Assembly: GCF_900157305.1 (NCBI RefSeq)
Contig: NZ_LS974202.1
Location: forward strand, 744,001 to 808,000
Reading direction: 5' to 3'
Source of the DNA: Mesotoga infera
GTDB lineage: Bacteria; Thermotogota; Thermotogae; Petrotogales; Kosmotogaceae
DNA length: 64,000 nt
The notes under the pieces were generated by a model. It was not told where the DNA came from. It searched no databases and worked only from the letters and a program-made list of their open reading frames with translations. Made by a program: the position numbers and the translations under genes. Shown here one piece after another: positions 63,162 to 64,000 of this stretch; the stretch's first letter is position 1, and each line of letters opens with the position of its first letter.

Positions 63162-64000
63162 TTGCGAATGGTTCCCGGATATGTTGAATTAGTTGAAATT
63201 CTCATGGCGTGCGCTTATGCCGACAAAGAGAGTTATTTTGATTCAGTCTCGGAGGATCTGGGCGTCGATTTTAAGCCGGGTGAAGAGCTGGAGCTTTTTC
63301 TCCGGTTCTTGAGAGGCGATTCGAACTGGTCGATAAAGGTGGCCGTGAACGTATTCTCCGAAATAAAGGATAGCGTGATCTTCTTCTGCGACATGCCCCC
63401 CTCTTCTGGAAAGATAGTGACTATCGAAGAGACTATGGAAAGCCTCAAGAACGATTTCAGAGGTAAGGCCAGATGCGTGGTCGAGAGCATCCTTCTGAAC
63501 AACTTGAATTTCTCGAAGGAAGAGGTTGAAAGGGCACTGGGTGGTGATCTAAATATAGTTGCCGAAGCCGTCGATAGGGCTAGCGACCTTTCGGAGAACA
63601 CGACCTGGTTCATTACCCAGCTGGTGAACTTCCCGCAACAATCTCAGGAGATTCTCATGTTTGCCCTGACAGTTCTGAAGAAGTATTACGAAGATTCGGG
63701 GCTCAGGAAGAAAAACCTTGGCTGTATAAACGAGACCATTGAATCCTTTGGTCAGGAGGAATACAAAGAAGTCGCCTCAGGGTTTCTGGAACTCTACGGA
63801 GTAACGGCCAGGGATGAGTCTCCTCTGTACCTACTTCTGCAGAACACGCTCCAGTATCCGGGCGTGAGATACGCCTACGCCTGCGACAAGCAGTTCGTCG
63901 TTCTCAACAATCAGCTCAAGCAACTCGAAGAAATCGTCAACCCTTATATCACCGACCACATTCTCAGACTCTTTCTCAAAAACTTCTCCGATCCTACGAA
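63162..64000 (+). CDS. Unrecognised soluble protein, truncated by window edge
   Basis: About 279 residues visible, running off the right edge. No signal peptide or membrane helix. Predicted mainly alpha-helical, acidic, with segments such as ADKESYFDSVSEDLGVDFKP near the N-terminus and LKQLEEIVNPYITDHILRLF near the visible end. The start is uncertain: TTG at 63162, eleven bases after TGGAG, is used here; ATG at 63168 and GTG at 63150 are in frame. Some long regulators of this general type carry a C-terminal winged helix, which would lie beyond the window, so a regulatory role is only a guess. Confidence 0.65.
   Translation, partial: MRMVPGYVELVEILMACAYADKESYFDSVSEDLGVDFKPGEELELFLRFLRGDSNWSIKVAVNVFSEIKDSVIFFCDMPPSSGKIVTIEETMESLKNDFRGKARCVVESILLNNLNFSKEEVERALGGDLNIVAEAVDRASDLSENTTWFITQLVNFPQQSQEILMFALTVLKKYYEDSGLRKKNLGCINETIESFGQEEYKEVASGFLELYGVTARDESPLYLLLQNTLQYPGVRYAYACDKQFVVLNNQLKQLEEIVNPYITDHILRLFLKNFSDPT

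Overview
The window looks like chromosomal DNA of a bacterium of the phylum Thermotogota, probably a mesophilic or moderately thermophilic member (Mesotoga/Kosmotoga-like). This is inference from the sequence alone. Arginine is written mostly AGA/AGG and isoleucine often ATA, Shine-Dalgarno sequences are strong (GGAGG), GTG and TTG starts are common, genes overlap by 1-20 bases, and oligopeptide and drug ABC transporters are numerous. The tryptophanyl-tRNA synthetase carries the C-x22-C-x6-C-x2-C iron-sulfur motif known from Thermotoga maritima. No rRNA, tRNA, CRISPR array, insertion sequence or prophage was seen.

Layout. 1-8.6 kb (minus): one apparent operon with three ABC ATPases, two ABC-2 permeases, a secreted alpha/beta hydrolase, a small GntR/YtrA-type repressor and a P-type Ca2+-ATPase cut by the window edge. 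A consensus promoter covered by a perfect inverted repeat lies in front of it. 9-12 kb (plus): a PAS/GAF/GGDEF/HD-GYP cyclic-di-GMP protein. 12-15.3 kb (minus): aldo/keto reductase, stand-alone cobalamin-binding protein and a MacB/LolCDE-like ABC pair. 15.4-16.5 kb: DUF1538 membrane protein and PII-like protein. 16.5-19.4 kb (minus): trpS-scpA-scpB-pseudouridine synthase. 19.6-20.9 kb: membrane-anchored hypothetical and sirtuin. 21-25.9 kb (minus): a proline-to-glutamate operon with a multi-subunit dye-linked-type proline dehydrogenase and P5C dehydrogenase. 26-28.9 kb: GDPD, YdcF-like protein and C69 peptidase. 28.9-32 kb (minus): MBL hydrolase, membrane protein and ATP-type PEP carboxykinase. 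32.0-32.9 kb: a gene-free island of short palindromic repeats. 32.9-38 kb (minus): Lon-like protease, 2H phosphoesterase, RND/MMPL exporter. 38.2-41.3 kb: ABC exporter and ElbB-like protein. 41.3-43.6 kb: flippase-like protein, acetamidase/formamidase, cupin. 43.8-50.8 kb (minus): an oligopeptide ABC operon whose OppC gene is broken by two 1-base insertions. 51.3-57.4 kb (minus): IclR regulator, polar amino-acid ABC transporter, aminotransferase and DHDPS-family aldolase/lyase. 57.5-62.1 kb (minus): a MarR-controlled heterodimeric ABC drug exporter with one degenerate ATP site.

The least ordinary part is 62.1-63.2 kb. Two convergent genes, each encoding exactly 32 residues, face each other. 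They have nearly identical promoters (59 of 70 bases alike, including an 18-bp inverted repeat), consensus -35/-10 boxes, strong Shine-Dalgarno sites and their own intrinsic terminators. The two peptides are only distantly alike (7 of 32 identical), but charge pattern and spacing are kept. Next to them starts an unrecognised larger gene whose promoter has its own repeats and whose 5' leader shares the ATCGAAC motif. I consider this twin-peptide locus the best candidate for an undescribed system. Its function cannot be read from the sequence.
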